Assembly (NCBI GenBank): GCA_963744915.1
Contig: CAVUUY010000022.1
Location: 1 to 64,000 of the forward strand
Source of the DNA: DATAFF01 sp963744915
Lineage (GTDB): Bacteria; Pseudomonadota; Alphaproteobacteria; Rhizobiales; Aestuariivirgaceae
Length of the DNA: 64,000 nucleotides
Reading direction: 5' to 3'
Numbering within the stretch: position 1 is the stretch's first letter; every line of letters begins with the position of its first letter. This document shows, in pieces, positions 53,171 to 61,492 of this stretch. The notes beneath the pieces were generated by a model. The model was not told the origin of the DNA and searched no databases. It was given only the letters and a program-made list of their open reading frames with translations. The position numbers and the translations under genes were made by a program.

Positions 53171-55162
53171 ATGGCGAAAATCAGGCAAAGGACGGCCATG
53201 GCCGAACAGTCCGGCGGCCCCGAGGAAGCCTACACGGCGTCTTCGATCGAGGTGCTCGAGGGGCTCGAGCCGGTGCGCCGCCGGCCCGGCATGTATATCG
53301 GCGGGACCGACGAGAAGGCGTTGCACCACCTCTTCGCCGAGGTGATGGACAACGCCATGGACGAGGCGGTCGAGGGCCACGCCAGCTGGATCGAGGTGGA
53401 GTATGACGCCGAGGGTTATCTCTCGGTCAACGACAACGGGCGCGGCATTCCGGTCGACCCGCATCCCAAATACAAAACCAAATCGGCGCTCGAGATCATC
53501 ATGACGATGTTGCACTCGGGCGGCAAGTTCAACTCCAAGGTGTACGAGACCTCCGGCGGGCTCCACGGGGTCGGCGTGTCGGTGGTCAATGCCCTGTCGA
53601 GCCACCTCGAGGTCGAAGTGGCGCGCGGGCAGGTGCTCTTCCGCCAGTCGTTCCGCCGCGGCCGCCCCGACGGCCCGCTCGTTACCGTGGGCAAGGTGCA
53701 CAACCGGCGCGGCACGCGGGTGCGCTTCCATCCCGACGAGCAGATCTTCGGCAAGGGTGCGAAATTCTCGCCGCGGCGCCTGTTCAAGATGGCCCGCTCG
53801 AAAGCCTATCTGTTCGGCGGCGTCGAGATCCGCTGGAACTGCGCCCCGGAGCATCTCGGCAGTGGTGACGACACCCCGGCCAAGGCGGTGCTGCGGTTTC
53901 CCGGCGGCTTGCGCGACTTCCTCGAGGAGGCGATCGCCGGCAAGCCGCGGGTCGCCGAGGATGTGTTCGCCGGCAAGGTGCAGAAGCCCGGCAGCCACGG
54001 CTCGGTGGAATGGGCCGTCGCCTGGTTCGGCGGCGGCGACGGGTTCATCAATTCCTACTGCAACACCGTGCCCACTCCCGAGGGCGGAACGCATGAGCAG
54101 GGGCTGCGGTCGGCCTTGTCGCGGTCGCTGCGCTCCTACGCCGAGCTCAAGAACAACAAGCGGGCAGGCGGGGTCACGGCCGACGACATCATGACATCAG
54201 CGGGGGTGATGCTGTCGATCTTCATCCGCGAGCCCGAGTTCCAGGGCCAGACCAAGGAGAAGCTGTCGACGGCGGAGGCGGCGCGCATGGTCGAGGCGGC
54301 GGTGCGCGATCACTTCGACCATTGGCTCACCGGCCATCCGGCCCAGGCCGACCGCCTCCTCGAATGGTTCATCGAACGGGCCGAGGAGCGCATCAGGCGC
54401 CGGCAGGAGAAGGAGGTCGGCCGCAAGACGGCGGTGCGCAAGCTCAGGCTGCCTGGCAAGCTTGCCGATTGTTCGTCGTCGGCGGCACAAGGGTCGGAGA
54501 TCTTCATCGTGGAGGGCGACTCGGCGGGCGGCTCGGCCAAGCAGGCGCGCAACCGCATCACCCAGGCGGTGCTGCCGCTCAGGGGCAAGATCCTCAACGT
54601 GGCGAGCGCCGGCAAGGGCAAGCTCGCGCAGAACCAGCAACTCCAGGATCTCGCTCAGGCGCTTGGCTGCGGCACCGGCTCGTCCTATCGCGAGGGTGAG
54701 CTGCGCTACGAGAAGGTCGTCATCATGACCGATGCCGATGTCGACGGCGCCCATATAGCGAGCCTTCTCATCACCTTCTTCCATCGCGAAATGCCGAAGC
54801 TCGTCGACCAGGGCCATCTGTTCCTGGCGGTGCCGCCGCTTTATCGGCTGTCGCATGGCGGCAAGAGCGCTTATGCGCGCAACGACGCCCATAAGGAGGA
54901 GCTGCTGCGGAAGGAGTTTTCGGGTCGCGGCAAGGTCGAGATCAGCCGCTTCAAGGGTCTGGGCGAGATGCTGCCGAGCCAGCTCAAGGAGACGACCATG
55001 GACCCGGCCAAGCGGACGCTGCTCAGGGTCGAGCTCAAGGATGATGAGCGGGTGACCACCGCCGACGCGATCGAGCGGCTGATGGGCACCAAGCCCGAAT
55101 CGCGCTTCGCCTTCATCAGCGAGCGGGCGCAGTTCGTGGACGAGGACGAGCTGGATATCTGA
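53171..55162 (+). CDS. parE: DNA topoisomerase IV subunit B
   Basis: The 663-aa ATPase subunit of topoisomerase IV separates linked daughter chromosomes together with ParC. The GHKL domain shows EVMDNAMDEA, DNGRGIPV and SGGLHGVGVSVVNAL; QTKEKLST is the switch lysine loop; the TOPRIM domain has EGDSAGGSAKQARN and DADVDGAHIASLL. The end GLGEMLPSQLKETTMDP is ParE-like. It is shorter than GyrB and lacks the extra insert, so ParE is preferred. The ATG at 53171 has GAGG five bases ahead. Confidence 0.93.
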   Translation: MAKIRQRTAMAEQSGGPEEAYTASSIEVLEGLEPVRRRPGMYIGGTDEKALHHLFAEVMDNAMDEAVEGHASWIEVEYDAEGYLSVNDNGRGIPVDPHPKYKTKSALEIIMTMLHSGGKFNSKVYETSGGLHGVGVSVVNALSSHLEVEVARGQVLFRQSFRRGRPDGPLVTVGKVHNRRGTRVRFHPDEQIFGKGAKFSPRRLFKMARSKAYLFGGVEIRWNCAPEHLGSGDDTPAKAVLRFPGGLRDFLEEAIAGKPRVAEDVFAGKVQKPGSHGSVEWAVAWFGGGDGFINSYCNTVPTPEGGTHEQGLRSALSRSLRSYAELKNNKRAGGVTADDIMTSAGVMLSIFIREPEFQGQTKEKLSTAEAARMVEAAVRDHFDHWLTGHPAQADRLLEWFIERAEERIRRRQEKEVGRKTAVRKLRLPGKLADCSSSAAQGSEIFIVEGDSAGGSAKQARNRITQAVLPLRGKILNVASAGKGKLAQNQQLQDLAQALGCGTGSSYREGELRYEKVVIMTDADVDGAHIASLLITFFHREMPKLVDQGHLFLAVPPLYRLSHGGKSAYARNDAHKEELLRKEFSGRGKVEISRFKGLGEMLPSQLKETTMDPAKRTLLRVELKDDERVTTADAIERLMGTKPESRFAFISERAQFVDEDELDI

Positions 55163-55234
55163 CCCCTGCAAAAGCGGGAGGGCTGCAACAGAGGTGGCTT
55201 GAACCGCTCGCTCCGTCGTGCAAACTCGGTGACG

Positions 55235-55792
55235 ATGCTGCTGCCCGAAGTCGAAACGCCGTCGCTGCTGATCCGCGAGGTCAGGCACACCGACTGGCAG
55301 GCCTTTGCCGGCTATATGTCGGATCCGCAATACCGACGCTGGCTCGATCTGCCGCGCAGCCGCTTCGCCGACGAGCGCGGGCCGAAATATCTCGTCGCCT
55401 CGGCGCGCGCCGACCAGTCCAATCCGCGGCGGCGCTCCTATCTCCTGACGGCGGCGCTGAAGGTCAGCAACGAACCGGTTGGCGACGGCTTCATCCTGAT
55501 GTCGCGCTACCGCAATGCCGAAGTGGGCTGGGGCGTCGCGCCCTCGATGTGGGGCAAGGGCTACGGCACCGAGCTTGCCCGCCTCCTGACGGGCATGGCC
55601 GTCGAGCGGCTTGGCGCCCTGGCGGTGACCTGCAAGGTGATGGCGCCCAACCTGGCCTCGCGCCGTGTTGCCGAGAAGGTCGGATACCTGCCCGACGGCA
55701 CTATCGCGACTTTTACAACCAGCGATGGCAGACAGGTGACGGTCCACCTCTTCAAGATGCCTCGCGACCACTATTTCGAGGCGCCCTACTGA
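55235..55792 (+). CDS. GNAT acetyltransferase (RimJ/RimL-like)
   Basis: The protein has the GNAT fold: LLIREVRHTDWQAF at the start, NAEVGWGVAPSMWGKGYGTE with the acetyl-CoA loop, and CKVMAPNLASRRVAEKVGY, the conserved Asn-x-x-S motif of RimJ/RimL-type enzymes. The substrate may be a protein N-terminus or an antibiotic-like amine. A TTG at 55199 with GAGG nearby is an alternative start and adds 12 residues; the ATG at 55235 gives a family-like beginning (MLLPEVETPS). Confidence 0.82.
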   Translation: MLLPEVETPSLLIREVRHTDWQAFAGYMSDPQYRRWLDLPRSRFADERGPKYLVASARADQSNPRRRSYLLTAALKVSNEPVGDGFILMSRYRNAEVGWGVAPSMWGKGYGTELARLLTGMAVERLGALAVTCKVMAPNLASRRVAEKVGYLPDGTIATFTTSDGRQVTVHLFKMPRDHYFEAPY

Positions 55793-55902
55793 GGCTTGGG
55801 AAGTTCTCCCATTGCCGCAGGCACGACAGCTTCCTAAATTCCACAGTTGAGCCTGGGCAAGGGCGCCTGTCTCAGGCGGTTGACATATCCTGGAGGTTGT
55901 AA

Positions 55903-55980
55903 ATGAGCTGGTCCAAGCCCGTTGTTTGCGAAGTGTGCATCGGCCTCGAAATCAACGACTATTTTCCGGCCGAAATCTAA
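55903..55980 (+). CDS. pqqA: PQQ precursor peptide PqqA
   Basis: This 25-residue peptide is MSWSKPVVCEVCIGLEINDY followed by FPAEI. Glu16 and Tyr20, spaced E-x3-Y, are the residues that PqqE links and that become pyrroloquinoline quinone. The ATG follows a good TGGAGG site. Two cysteines at positions 9 and 12 are unusual compared with PqqA peptides I remember. pqqB begins 46 bases downstream. Confidence 0.9.
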   Translation: MSWSKPVVCEVCIGLEINDYFPAEI

Positions 55981-56026
55981 ATTCGACTGACAGGCTGCCA
56001 TCTGGGGCCGGCGCGAGGCGGCAATC

Positions 56027-56926
56027 ATGCGGATTGTCGTTCTCGGTTCGGCCGCAGGTGGTGGTTTTCCGCAGTGGAACTGCCGCTGCGATGTGTGCGG
56101 GCTCTACTGGTCCGGTGACGACAGGGTCGTCAGGCGAACGCAGTCGAGCATAGCCGTCAGCCATGATGGAAAAGCGTGGACATTGTTCAACTGCTCGCCC
56201 GATATCCGCGAGCAGATCGCGGCCAACCGCGTGCTGTGGCCGACCGGGCGGCGGCATACGCCGATTGAAGCAGTGGTGCTGACCAATGGCGATGTCGACC
56301 ATATTGGCGGGCTGATCTCGCTCCGCGAACAGGCGGCGTTTGAGGTGATCGCCACGCCGGACATCCACGATATTCTCGACGGCAACCGGATTTTCGACGT
56401 GCTGTCGCCCAAGGCGGTGCGGCGCACGCGGCACACGCCCGGTGCGACTTTTCTGCTGCCCGGCGGGCTCGAGGCGGAATTCGTGACGGTTCCCGGCAAG
56501 GTGCCGCTCTATCTCGAAGGTGCCACTCCGGTGACCGCGGAGCGGACCGGCAACACGGTCGCGATAGCTTTCGGCCCGCCCGGCGCGCCGCGGGCGCTTT
56601 ACATTCCCGGGTGCGCCGCAATCGATGCCGAGCTCGGGGCGGTGCTGTCCACCGCCAGGCTTGCGCTGTTCGATGGAACGCTATGGCAGGATGACGAGAT
56701 GCTGCAGCGCGGTGTCGGCGACAAGACCGGCCGGCGCATGGGCCACATGCCGGTGTCAGGCGCCGAAGGATCGCTGGAAAGATTGTCGGCGCTGGGTGTT
56801 CCGCGGGTCGTCTATATCCATATGAACAATACCAACCCGCTGCTCATTGCCGGCTCCGATGAACGCCGACAGGTTGAAGCGCGCGGTTTCGAAGTCGGCT
56901 ATGACGGCATGGAGATCGACAGTTGA
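56027..56926 (+). CDS. pqqB: PQQ biosynthesis hydroxylase PqqB
   Basis: The 299-aa metallo-beta-lactamase-fold protein begins MRIVVLGSAAGGGFPQWNC, whose cysteine-rich following segment CRCDVCGLYW is typical of PqqB. LTNGDVDHIGGLISLRE carries the DxDH metal site. PqqB hydroxylates the cross-linked Glu-Tyr intermediate. The gene follows pqqA and overlaps pqqC by 4 bases. Confidence 0.95.
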   Translation: MRIVVLGSAAGGGFPQWNCRCDVCGLYWSGDDRVVRRTQSSIAVSHDGKAWTLFNCSPDIREQIAANRVLWPTGRRHTPIEAVVLTNGDVDHIGGLISLREQAAFEVIATPDIHDILDGNRIFDVLSPKAVRRTRHTPGATFLLPGGLEAEFVTVPGKVPLYLEGATPVTAERTGNTVAIAFGPPGAPRALYIPGCAAIDAELGAVLSTARLALFDGTLWQDDEMLQRGVGDKTGRRMGHMPVSGAEGSLERLSALGVPRVVYIHMNNTNPLLIAGSDERRQVEARGFEVGYDGMEIDS

Positions 56927-57660
56927 GCGCGTTGTTGTCACCCGTTGAGCTCGAGGCGCGTCTGAAGGCGATCGGGGCCGAGCGCTATCATAACAAGCAT
57001 CCGTTTCATCTGCTGATGAACAGCGGCGCGCTGACCAAGGACCAGCTCCGGGCCTGGGCGCTCAACCGCTATTGCTACCAGGCGACGATCCCGATCAAGG
57101 ATGCGGTGATCCTGTCGCGGATGACCGACCCGGCAATGCGGCGGATCTGGCGCCAGCGGATCATCGACCACGACGGCGAACGGGACGGCGAGGGCGGCAT
57201 CGAGCGTTGGCTGGTGTTGAGCGATGGTCTGGGCCTTGATCGCGCCTATGTCACGGCGATGACCGGCGTCCTGCCCGCCACCCGCTTCGCCTGCGAGGCC
57301 TATGTCAATTTCGTGCGCGACCGCAGCCTGCTCGAGGCGGTGGCATCATCACTCACCGAAATGTTCTCGCCGCAGACCATTAGCGTGCGCGTCGCCGAGA
57401 TGCTGCGCAATTACGACTACGTCACGCCCCGCATCCTGTCCTATTTCGAGAAGCGGCTGACCCAGGCGCCGCGCGATGCCGATTTTGCCCTCGATTATGT
57501 GAAGCGCGAGGCGCGGACGCCGGCGACCCAAGAGGCGGCGCTGCGGGCGCTGACCTTCAAATGCGACATGCTGTGGGCGATGCTCGATGCCCTGCATTTC
57601 GCCTATGTCGAGCCGGCGCTGACGCCGCCAGGCGCCTTTCGCTCTGCGGAGCGCTCGTGA
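56923..57660 (+). CDS. pqqC: PQQ synthase PqqC
   Basis: The 245-aa protein performs the last eight-electron oxidation and ring closure to PQQ. It has the helical haem-oxygenase-like fold with YHNKHPFHLLMNSG, NRYCYQATIPIKDA, RRIWRQRIIDHDGE and CDMLWAMLDALHFAYVEP. Length and motifs are normal. The start is a TTG/GTG-region codon overlapping pqqB by 4 bases and the end overlaps pqqD by 1. Confidence 0.95.
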   Translation: MSALLSPVELEARLKAIGAERYHNKHPFHLLMNSGALTKDQLRAWALNRYCYQATIPIKDAVILSRMTDPAMRRIWRQRIIDHDGERDGEGGIERWLVLSDGLGLDRAYVTAMTGVLPATRFACEAYVNFVRDRSLLEAVASSLTEMFSPQTISVRVAEMLRNYDYVTPRILSYFEKRLTQAPRDADFALDYVKREARTPATQEAALRALTFKCDMLWAMLDALHFAYVEPALTPPGAFRSAERS

Positions 57661-57938
57661 TGGCGGCGCTCGGTCCACAATCGGTGCCGCGGCTGCCGCG
57701 CGGGGTGCGGCTCAGCTACGATCAGGCCCGCGAGCGCTGGCTGATGCTGGCGCCGGAGCGAATCTTCGAGCCCAATGATGTGGCCTTGGCGGTATTGCGC
57801 CTGTGCGACGGGCAGCGGACAGTGGAGGGGATCTGCGAGGAGCTCGGCAGGAGCTACAATGCCGATCCGGCGCTGATCATGACCGACGTCGTCGAGCTGC
57901 TCGGCGGCCTGGTGCAGAAACGGCTGATCGAACCATGA
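57660..57938 (+). CDS. pqqD: PqqA chaperone PqqD
   Basis: The 92-aa RRE-domain protein holds PqqA for PqqE. It contains PRLPRGVRLSYDQARERWLM, ILRLCDG-like VLRLCDGQRTVEGICEEL and a C-terminal helix ending VQKRLIEP. It begins at ATG 57660 inside the pqqC stop (TGATG). It is separate from PqqC and PqqE, not fused as in some methylotrophs. Confidence 0.93.
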   Translation: MAALGPQSVPRLPRGVRLSYDQARERWLMLAPERIFEPNDVALAVLRLCDGQRTVEGICEELGRSYNADPALIMTDVVELLGGLVQKRLIEP

Positions 57939-59023
57939 CCCAGGTGCTACGTCCCATCGGTCTCTTGGCGGAGCTTACCCATCGCTGTCCGCTGCAATGT
58001 CCCTATTGCTCCAATCCGGTCGATCTCGATCGCAAAGCGGGGGAGCTCGATACCGCGACCTGGAAACGGGTGTTCGCAGAAGCCTCCGAGCTCGGCGTGC
58101 TGCAGGTGCATCTGTCGGGTGGCGAGCCGACGGCGCGGCCCGACCTGGCCGAGCTTGTCGCCCATTGCCGGGACGTCAATCTCTACACCAACCTCATCAC
58201 CTCCGGCGTGCTGCTCGACGAGCCGGCCCTTGAGCGCCTCTACGATGCCGGGCTCGACCATATCCAGCTGTCGATCCAGGATGTGGAGGAGGCCAATGCC
58301 GACCGCATCGGCGGGTATCGCGGCGGCCATGCCAAGAAGCGCGACCTGGCGAAGCGGGTGGTGGCGCGCGGGCTGCCGCTGACCGTCAACTGGGTGGTGC
58401 ACCGCCAGAACATCCACAATCTCGAACGGATGATCGATCTCGCGGTGGAGATGGGAGCGAAGCGGGTCGAGATCGCCCATACGCAATATTACGGCTGGGC
58501 TTTCAAGAACCGCCGGGCCCTGATGCCGACCTATCGCCAGACGCTCGATGCCATCGCCCTGGTCGAGGACGCCCGGCGGCGGCTCGAAGGGGTGATCGTC
58601 ATCGACAGCGTGGTGCCCGACTATTATGCGCGCTTTCCCAAAGCCTGCGTCGGCGGCTGGGGGCGGCGGGCGATCAACGTCACGCCGCAGGGCAGGGTGC
58701 TGCCGTGCCATGCCGCCGAGACCATCCCCGGCCTCGTGTTCGACAATGTGAAGGACAAGCCGCTCGCCGAGATCTGGCTGAGCTCGCAGTCCTTCAACGC
58801 CTTCCGCGGCACCGACTGGATGCCCGACCTGTGCCGCAATTGCGACCGCAAGGAGATCGACTGGGGAGGCTGCCGCTGCCAGGCGATGGCGATCGCCGGC
58901 TCGGCCGGGGAGACCGATCCCGCCTGTTCGCTGTCGCCCCTCAATGCGACGCTGCGGGCGATGGCGGAGGAGGATTCGGCCGCCGCGCCCGACGCATTCC
59001 GCTACCGCCGTTTTGGCGGATAG
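57935..59023 (+). CDS. pqqE: Radical SAM enzyme PqqE
   Basis: The 362-aa protein forms the carbon-carbon bond between Glu and Tyr of PqqA. The radical SAM cluster motif is CPLQCPYC, with Cys18, Cys22 and Cys25. The C-terminal SPASM region holds several cysteines in LPCHAAETIPG, LCRNCDRKEIDWGGCRCQA and PACSLS. It needs Fe-S clusters from the suf system. It starts 4 bases before the pqqD stop. No pqqF protease gene follows. Confidence 0.95.
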   Translation: MTQVLRPIGLLAELTHRCPLQCPYCSNPVDLDRKAGELDTATWKRVFAEASELGVLQVHLSGGEPTARPDLAELVAHCRDVNLYTNLITSGVLLDEPALERLYDAGLDHIQLSIQDVEEANADRIGGYRGGHAKKRDLAKRVVARGLPLTVNWVVHRQNIHNLERMIDLAVEMGAKRVEIAHTQYYGWAFKNRRALMPTYRQTLDAIALVEDARRRLEGVIVIDSVVPDYYARFPKACVGGWGRRAINVTPQGRVLPCHAAETIPGLVFDNVKDKPLAEIWLSSQSFNAFRGTDWMPDLCRNCDRKEIDWGGCRCQAMAIAGSAGETDPACSLSPLNATLRAMAEEDSAAAPDAFRYRRFGG

Positions 59024-59102
59024 GCCAGGAAGGGTGGCACCGGGCGGCGGCTCGGGCTAGTTTCGGGTCGACGATCACCACCGGATGCGAGGAGATTTGA
59101 CC

Positions 59103-60044
59103 ATGCCAGGCTTGAGCGATCCTGTTCCACTCCGGGCGCGGCGCGAAGGCGGCGGGACGCCGGTGATGGATGGGCGCTTCTATCTCCGCTCGGAGACCGG
59201 GGTGCTGCGCGACGTGCTGCTCGGTCCGGCCGAGAGCTTCCGCTGGCTCGGCGTCGACAATGCGGCCTGGTCGTCATTGGTGCGCGACACGCTGCGCAAG
59301 GGCTACCGGTTCGACAAGCAGCTCGCCATGCGTCAGCACCGCGAAATGGTCGATGCCTATGAGAGTGCCGGGGTGATGTGCCACTATTTGCCGGTCAGCG
59401 AGGAGGTGCCCTATCAGATCTATGCCCGCGACTCCTCCTTCATGACGCCCTATGGCGCAGTGATCTGCCAGCTGGCCAATCCGCGGCGGCGCGGCGAATA
59501 TGCGCCGGCGCTGCGTTTTTATCTCGCGGCCGGCATTCCGGTCTACGACATGGTGTCGGCCGGCAATTTCGAGGGTGGCGACTTCAACATCATACGCGAG
59601 GGCGTGGCGCTGGTCGGCTATACCGATCACCGCAGCGAGGAGGTGGCGGCGCGGCAGGTCGCGAGATGGTTCGAAGCCGAAGGCTGGGAGATCAAATATG
59701 CGCCCATCGACCAGTTCTACGTGCATATCGACCTCATGGTCTGCATGCTGAACGACCGCTGTGCGGCGGTTTGTCTCGACACCACCGATGACGAAATCGT
59801 GGCGTGGCTGAAAGAAAAGGGCATCGAGATCATTCCGGCGAGCTTCGGTGAAACCATGGCGCTCGGTTGCAATGTGGTGGCGCTCGGGGGCGACCGGGTG
59901 CTGTCGACGCTCGGCGCCAAGGACCTCAATCGCCGGCTCAGGGCGGCCGGCTTCGAGGTCTATGATCCCGACATGACGATGTTCACCTGGGCCGGCGGCG
60001 GCGTCCATTGCATGTGCCAGCCCCTGCGCCGCGAGGCTGCCTGA
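59103..60044 (+). CDS. Amidinotransferase/dimethylargininase-like hydrolase
   Basis: The 313-aa protein is of the guanidino-group modifying superfamily. The acidic residue in QIYARDSSF (Asp110), the EGGDF box, the histidine in FYVHIDLMV and the nucleophilic cysteine in GGGVHCMCQ (Cys303) give the full Cys-His-Asp/Glu set. It could hydrolyse N-dimethylarginine, arginine or a related guanidine. The ATG at 59103 follows GCGAGGAG; an upstream ATG at 59085 is less likely. It lies 79 bases after pqqE on the same strand, but a link to PQQ is not evident. Confidence 0.82.
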   Translation: MPGLSDPVPLRARREGGGTPVMDGRFYLRSETGVLRDVLLGPAESFRWLGVDNAAWSSLVRDTLRKGYRFDKQLAMRQHREMVDAYESAGVMCHYLPVSEEVPYQIYARDSSFMTPYGAVICQLANPRRRGEYAPALRFYLAAGIPVYDMVSAGNFEGGDFNIIREGVALVGYTDHRSEEVAARQVARWFEAEGWEIKYAPIDQFYVHIDLMVCMLNDRCAAVCLDTTDDEIVAWLKEKGIEIIPASFGETMALGCNVVALGGDRVLSTLGAKDLNRRLRAAGFEVYDPDMTMFTWAGGGVHCMCQPLRREAA

Positions 60045-60147
60045 CCGCCCGGTCTCGACCCTGCGGCAATTGACGCGGTTTCGGAACCGGGCGGCGTTAT
60101 AGCATTGTTCCGGCGCATCATCCGGTGTTGCGACGCCCCGACCGCCC

Positions 60148-61362
60148 ATGAAGAGCCATGACGCCGTCTTCCGCCATGCCCTTGCCCAGCTCAGGGCGGA
60201 GGGGCGCTATCGCGAGTTCGCCGATCTGAAGCGGCTGTGCGGCGCCTTCCCCAAGGCCCGGCTGGTGACGCCGGCGGGCGAACGCGACGTCACGGTGTGG
60301 TGCTCCAACGACTATCTCGCCATGGGCCAGCACCCGCAGGTGATCAGGGCGATGCACCTGGCGCTCGACGCCATCGGCGCCGGCTCCGGCGGCACCCGCA
60401 ACATCTCCGGCACCCAGCATCTCCATGTCGAGCTCGAGGCGGAGCTTGCCGAGCTCCACGGCAAGAGCGCGGCGCTGCTGTTCAATTCCGGCTATCTCGC
60501 CAATGTCGCGACGCTGTCGACGCTGGGGAGCCTGCTGCCGCGCTGCGTCATCCTCTCCGACGAGCTGAACCATGCCTCGATGATCGAGGGCATCCGCCAC
60601 GCCCGGTCGGCCAAAATCATCTGGCGGCACAATGATCTCGACGATCTCGAGGCGAAGCTCAGGGCGGTGCCGCTCGGCTCGCACAAGGTGGTGGCGTTCG
60701 AATCGGTCTATTCGATGGATGGCGATGTCGCGCCGGTGGCCGAGATCTGCGCGCTCGCCCGCCGCTACGAGGCGTTCACCTATCTCGACGAGGTCCATGC
60801 GGTCGGCCTCTATGGGGCGCGGGGCGGCGGCATTGCCGAGCGGGACGGGGTCCTGGACGAGATCGACCTGATCGAGGGAACGCTCGCCAAGGCGTTCGGG
60901 GTCATGGGCGGCTATATCGCCGGCTCGGCCGCCTGCATCGACGCGATCCGGTCGCATGCGCCGGGCTTCATCTTCACGACGTCGCTGGCCCCGGTTCTGG
61001 CCGCCGGCGCGCTTGCCAGCGTCCGCCATCTCAAGACCAGCGGTGCCGAGCGCGCGGCGCAGCAGCGCAATGCCGCGTTGCTCAAGCGAATGCTGGAGGA
61101 GCGCGGGCTGCCGGTGCTGGCGGGCGGCAGCCATATCGTCCCGGTGCTGATCGGCGATGCGGTTCTCTGCAAGACCTTGAGCAGCCTGCTGCTTCAGGAG
61201 TTCGACATCTATGTCCAGCCGATCAACTACCCGACCGTGCCGCGCGGGACCGAGCGGATCCGGCTGACGCCGGGGCCGCTGCATGGGCCGGCCGAGATCG
61301 CCCGGCTGGTCGACGCGCTCGACCGGCTGTGGGCGCGGATGGAGCTGGCGCGCGCCGCGTGA
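60148..61362 (+). CDS. hemA: 5-Aminolevulinate synthase
   Basis: The 404-aa PLP enzyme condenses glycine with succinyl-CoA, the first haem step in Alphaproteobacteria. Motifs are VTVWCSNDYLAMGQHPQV, GAGSGGTRNISGTQHLHVE, the PLP lysine in EGTLAKAFGVMGGYIAG, and YVQPINYPTVPRGTERIR at the C-terminus. Length and order are normal. It uses glycine, which the next gene, glyA, makes from serine. Confidence 0.95.
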   Translation: MKSHDAVFRHALAQLRAEGRYREFADLKRLCGAFPKARLVTPAGERDVTVWCSNDYLAMGQHPQVIRAMHLALDAIGAGSGGTRNISGTQHLHVELEAELAELHGKSAALLFNSGYLANVATLSTLGSLLPRCVILSDELNHASMIEGIRHARSAKIIWRHNDLDDLEAKLRAVPLGSHKVVAFESVYSMDGDVAPVAEICALARRYEAFTYLDEVHAVGLYGARGGGIAERDGVLDEIDLIEGTLAKAFGVMGGYIAGSAACIDAIRSHAPGFIFTTSLAPVLAAGALASVRHLKTSGAERAAQQRNAALLKRMLEERGLPVLAGGSHIVPVLIGDAVLCKTLSSLLLQEFDIYVQPINYPTVPRGTERIRLTPGPLHGPAEIARLVDALDRLWARMELARAA

Positions 61363-61399
61363 TTGTGTCTCATGATGCGGAAACAGCCAATTCCATTGG

Positions 61400-61412
61400 T
61401 CCACATTGTGGA
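61400..61412. promoter_or_regulatory. Inverted repeat upstream of glyA
   Basis: TCCACA-T-TGTGGA is a perfect inverted repeat 81 bases before the glyA start, extending imperfectly to GGTCCACATTGTGGATC. It could be an operator for a dimeric repressor such as a GntR or MarR protein. The position, after the hemA stop, does not suggest a terminator because no U-run follows. Confidence 0.35.
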
Positions 61413-61492
61413 TCGAGTGATTGCATCGTGGAATGCTCTGGTTCTATGACTTGGCCGAAAGCAGCGGTTTTTCGAGGAAAGGCGTCAGATCC

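Noticed and set aside
60045..60147. FNR/FixK-type box or standard promoter before hemA
   Set aside because: TTGACG is present, but the nearest TATA-like hexamer is 21 bases away and no TTGAT-N4-ATCAA-like site was seen.
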